A stretch of 64,000 nucleotides of DNA from Pseudisothecium myosuroides (Eukaryota; Streptophyta; Bryopsida; Hypnales; Lembophyllaceae): the NCBI GenBank assembly GCA_951799445.1, contig OX637297.1, positions 1,116,001 to 1,180,000 of the forward strand, in the 5' to 3' direction. Below, one piece after another: positions 61,213 through 64,000 of the stretch (position 1 is its first letter; each line of letters begins with the position of its first letter). Both the position numbers and the translations under genes were made by a program. The notes below the pieces were generated by a model. The model did no database searches and was not told the origin of the DNA. It saw only the letters and a list, made by a program, of their open reading frames with translations.

Positions 61213-61228
61213 TCGGGGGATCTCACGA
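61213..61228. repeat. Palindrome copy upstream of module 2
   Basis: TCGGGGGATCTCACGA, in the likely intron just before the exon at 61291. A weaker copy lies at 62111 (TCGGGAAATCTCCAGA), about 140 bp inside the right end of the element. Confidence 0.8.
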
Positions 61229-61290
61229 TCAATTGACGTCGTTTTCTGTATGTACATGTCTGTGTGCTGAGGCTTATTTGGTCTTTGCAG

Positions 61291-61773
61291 AAGGCGATGC
61301 TCTTAGTACTAACAGGGGATCTCTGCGTGAAGGGCTGTGTGGCAGATCTCCCACAGAATATCAAAATTTGGCTCGGCTTCCGTGGTCTTCTCCGACATTT
61401 CGTTGAAGAAACTCACTGTAGTTTGTGGTCCGCAATGCAACCTTCAACACTCGCCGCTCTTCTTCGACGTATTCTACCGCCGGAAATTCTGTCAAGGTTT
61501 CTATTTTTTGCCGGGTCTAACAATCCACGGAAGAACCAGGTGTATCCCCATCGTCGTGCAATACTGAAGACTGTCTTGAACATTCCTCGGACGCACAGGG
61601 TACTCTTGAATAACAGTGTTGTAATGCTTGTCCTAGATCCTCTTGATTGGGAACGTCCGCACTTGCTTCGACCGGCGTTGCATGTGAGGGATGATGTAGA
61701 TCCTGTAGAGTTAGATCGTCCGCACATTATAGCACCGCCTTTTGATTGGTCTTGGGCCCCAAAAAACATGTAG
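61291..61773 (+). pseudogene. NIF/FCP1-like HAD module 2 (last exon)
   Basis: A GTCTTTGCAG acceptor opens 160 codons to TAG: MLLVLTGDLCVKGCVADLPQ, KIWLGFRGLLRHFVEETHCS, LWSAMQPSTLAALLRRILPP, EILSRFLFFAGSN, HRVLLNNSVVMLVLDPLDWE. The order (hydrophobic strand and nucleophile loop, RPG-like segment, LWSAM, FLFFAG, LV.D.. loop) parallels module 1. The nucleophile Asp position reads LVLTGD and the metal loop LVLDPLD, so it is unlikely to be an active phosphatase. No internal stop is seen. It lies 5 kb beyond module 1 because of the nested insertion; the 5' exons are not identified. Confidence 0.55.
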
Positions 61774-62248
61774 TTGGAAGTAGACTAGTTGGGTTATTTA
61801 TCATAATTATGCCTATAGGGCACCTGTTTGTTGCATCCAAATGATTATATAAGTGGCGAATCCACCTTTCCTATCTAACTGTGATTACACCTTACCAAAT
61901 GTCTGTAATTGCATTATGTTGCTTCATCAAATCTTTTGTGTTATGTGATACTTTGGGAAGTATCTTCTGAGCTCTCCCGATCTGTGATGTCGCATATTAA
62001 TGCAACCCCGGATACAAATGTACCGCTTACAGCAAATGTCGGAGTTGACATCATCTCAAATTCATTGATTTGTTCGAACACTCTATCCCGAAGGAGTATA
62101 TTTCCTTGCATCGGGAAATCTCCAGACCACTTAGCATCCCAAAGTTGTTTAAATCTCCTTTGAACGGCATTACGGACTCATTGTACATACCTTCGAGAAG
62201 ATCTTCCGATGGACAGGACCTTCACAAAGTCCAGAATTCCTCGTAAAT
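61774..62248. other. Right subterminal region of giant element
   Basis: No gene is supported. It contains a weak palindrome copy at 62111 and two AGTCCAGAATTCC/TTCCAGAAG-type motifs next to the terminal repeat, a decayed counterpart of the hairpin at the left end. Confidence 0.5.
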
Positions 62249-62272
62249 TCCAGAAGTAGTTAAATATGGCAT
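62249..62272 (-). repeat. Right terminal inverted repeat of giant element
   Basis: Exact reverse complement of 37881-37904. It is followed by CATAATGG, duplicating the CATA that precedes the left repeat. Confidence 0.85.
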
Positions 62273-62279
62273 CATAATG

Positions 62280-64000
62280 GAAAACATAAAATTGGAAGAA
62301 TATCAATGCGATTATTCTTCTCATTTGTATACCTAAGTTCTCACAATTTCTGGAAAAATTTTCAAATAATATATTATTTGCTTCAAAATGTATCCATGTA
62401 TACTAATAAACAAAATGGGTTTTCGGTTCTTTATCCTAATAATTTTAACCCCTCAAGGCCGAAGGCCTCTTTTCTGCCAAAAAACACTTAAAACTGTCAT
62501 TTCTATAGCAAGGATTCCAAAAATTTGAAAAATGTTTTTTTTGGAAATTTAACGGTAGGATCTTACCCCTAACTAGTATGAGAATGTGAGTAAAAAATTT
62601 CAGAATTCTGGACCACACAGATTGCAAGATATCTGCGTTTAAATTGGAAAAAACAAGTATTTCAGCACATTGCGGGACTAGATTTTTAGACTTTAAACAT
62701 TTTTAACTTAAAATTTTTGGACTACAAAGTTCTGAGCTTTAAATCTCTATAGTGGAAAATTGAGTTGAGACTTGAGAGTCTAGGAAAAAAAAGAATATTC
62801 AAAAAAACTTAATTATCATTCTTAAAAAAATTATTAAGTAGAAGTCGACACGAGATAGAAGGAAAATCTAAAATATTTATATATTTTAGATGGAATTAAA
62901 ATACACTAATTCCAATGGTGACATTGTTCTAGCAAGTAAACTAAACCATGAGAATTTATTTTTTGTGAAAAATTGCAAAAATAGCATTCAGAAATGAATC
63001 TTACAAGTTATTTTCTTCAAGAAGATGCTCTAACTACCCAAAAAACAAGAATGTCCCTATTAACTTTCTCATAACAAATCAAAATAAAATGAACCAAAGC
63101 TTTCCAAATAGACAAAAATATTATCTATGAAAAGAAAAATACAAAAAAACAAAATCCAATTCTTGCCAAATGTTTTTTCCTGCCCAGATTGCCCAGTTAT
63201 GACAAAATGTAACATATTTTGCCAGAACTTTTGACTCCTATTTCAAAATGTGCTGAAATTTAGTGCATATGAAAGATATTCCTTGCGCCTAGCTTCTATT
63301 AAAATTTTGGCTTAAAATATAGAAATCTCTAGTGACACGTACTTGCCCAAAATTCCTCTACAACCAAAAATCACATGCTGGTCCTCAAAGGGTTAATTCA
63401 TAAATCACCCAAGCATAGAGTTCTACGAGTAGAAATCAAGAATTCAAAATACAATGAAGGAAAAAAATCATACTTTTTTTTTTTCTAAGCAAGAGTTTTG
63501 GGAAATAAATAGATACAAATATTTGTTTTTATTTTAAAAAATTTAAGATGTAGAGAAGAAATATAAAAGTGTTCTTCTTCCTTTAAAAAATAGGTTCATT
63601 TGTAATTTACCAAAAAATGGAGGGTTTCCCATTATGAAAAACATAAAAATGGAAGAGTATCAATGCGATTATTCTTCTCCTTGTAAACCTAAGTTCTCAG
63701 AATTTCTAGAAAAAATTGGAAATAATATATTATTTGCTTCAAAATATATACACATATACTAATAAACAAAATGAGTGCTCTTTTTTTCATCCAAATTATT
63801 TTCATTCATAAATTATCGAAGCTTGGAGTTCTACAAGTAGAAATCAAGAATTCAAAATATATCGGACTTCTTCTTCTTCTAAGCAAGATTTTTTATAAAT
63901 AAATAGATACAAATTCCTGTTCTTATTTTAAAAAATTTAAGATGTAAAGAAGAAATACAATAAGTGCTCTTCTTCCTAGAGAAAAAAGGTTCATTCGTAA
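62280..64000. repeat. AT-rich tandem repeat, about 410-bp unit, target of insertion
   Basis: Blocks such as GAGTTCTAC.AGTAGAAATC recur at about 63416 and 63826 (410 bp apart), and TATTATTTGCTTCAAAAT recurs at about 62377 and 63730. The same unit flanks the left end of the giant element (37.5-37.88 kb). The copy at 63600-63670 runs uninterrupted through the point where the giant element is inserted in its neighbour. Between 62.45 and 63.15 kb the sequence matches the diverged copy at 9.9-10.35 kb. No gene is supported. Confidence 0.8.

Larger units (their letters stand above)
37881..62272. mobile_element. Giant 24.4-kb TIR element with dispersed palindromes
   Basis: A 24-bp sequence beginning ATGCCATATTTAACTACTTC is present at 37881-37904 and as an exact reverse complement at 62249-62272. 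The outer flanks are ..TTTCCCATA and CATAATGGAAAAC. Joined and with one copy of the shared CATA removed, they rebuild TTTCCCATAATGGAAAAC, which matches the uninterrupted satellite copy at about 63630-63650 (TTTCCCATTATGAAAAAC). The target duplication is therefore CATA (4 bp); if the element is taken to start at CCATATTT, it is CATAATG (7 bp). Inside are a transposase-like gene (minus), a ParB-like multi-exon gene and two NIF-like modules (plus), and about 40 copies of a 16-bp palindrome. Two nested regions (45.3-47.5 and 57.1-61.1 kb) are younger. The superfamily is not known to me. Confidence 0.8.

Noticed and set aside
1..64000. tRNA or rRNA genes
   Set aside because: No sequence resembling a complete tRNA (paired B-box and acceptor stem) or an rRNA was recognised by eye; a covariance-model scan was not possible.

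Overview
This is nuclear DNA of a land plant. The evidence is spliced, intron-bearing genes, a CACTA-type (tnp2) transposase, degenerate TTTAGGG/CCCTAAA motifs, and dense nested transposons and minisatellites. I cannot name the species. No ordinary host gene could be identified: almost every recognisable coding stretch is transposon-derived, and nearly all are broken.

Layout. (1) 0-7.6 kb: a relic transposon protein whose two homologous halves (489-890 and 5878-6160) are separated by about 5 kb of low-complexity DNA and minisatellites, followed by a 1.4-kb foldback element (6231-7634). (2) 7.6-12.6 kb: AT-rich DNA without a convincing gene. (3) 12.6-27.4 kb: scattered minus-strand exons, including a RING-finger exon, a transposase-associated exon and a start exon. 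(4) 31.0-33.6 kb: a decayed CACTA tnp2 transposase on the plus strand. (5) 34.3-36.8 kb: a one-exon RING-protein gene of 832 codons with six nonsense codons.

(6) 37.88-62.27 kb: the most interesting object, a giant element of about 24.4 kb bounded by a perfect 24-bp terminal inverted repeat. It sits in an AT-rich tandem repeat of about 410 bp, and an uninterrupted copy of the insertion site lies at 63.63 kb. It carries a transposase-like gene (minus strand, 39.4-42.7 kb), a long multi-exon gene with a ParB-like domain (plus, 48.0-55.5 kb) and two NIF/FCP1-like HAD phosphatase modules (plus, 55.6-56.2 and 61.3-61.8 kb). It also carries about 40 copies of a 16-bp palindrome with consensus TCGTGGGATCCCACGA. 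The copies lie in introns, in spacers and, at a 108-bp spacing, inside a coding exon. Two younger insertion regions inside the element (45.3-47.5 kb satellites and foldbacks; 57.1-61.1 kb with an intact 611-residue ORF) lack the palindrome, so it belongs to the original element.

Working model (inference): the element encodes its transposase divergently from a regulatory or DNA-binding ParB-like protein with associated phosphatase-like domains, and the palindromes are binding sites for one of its own products. Its genes are now pseudogenes. Nearly every premature stop in the window can be explained by a C-to-T (or complementary G-to-A) change, as expected of methylated, silenced transposon DNA.
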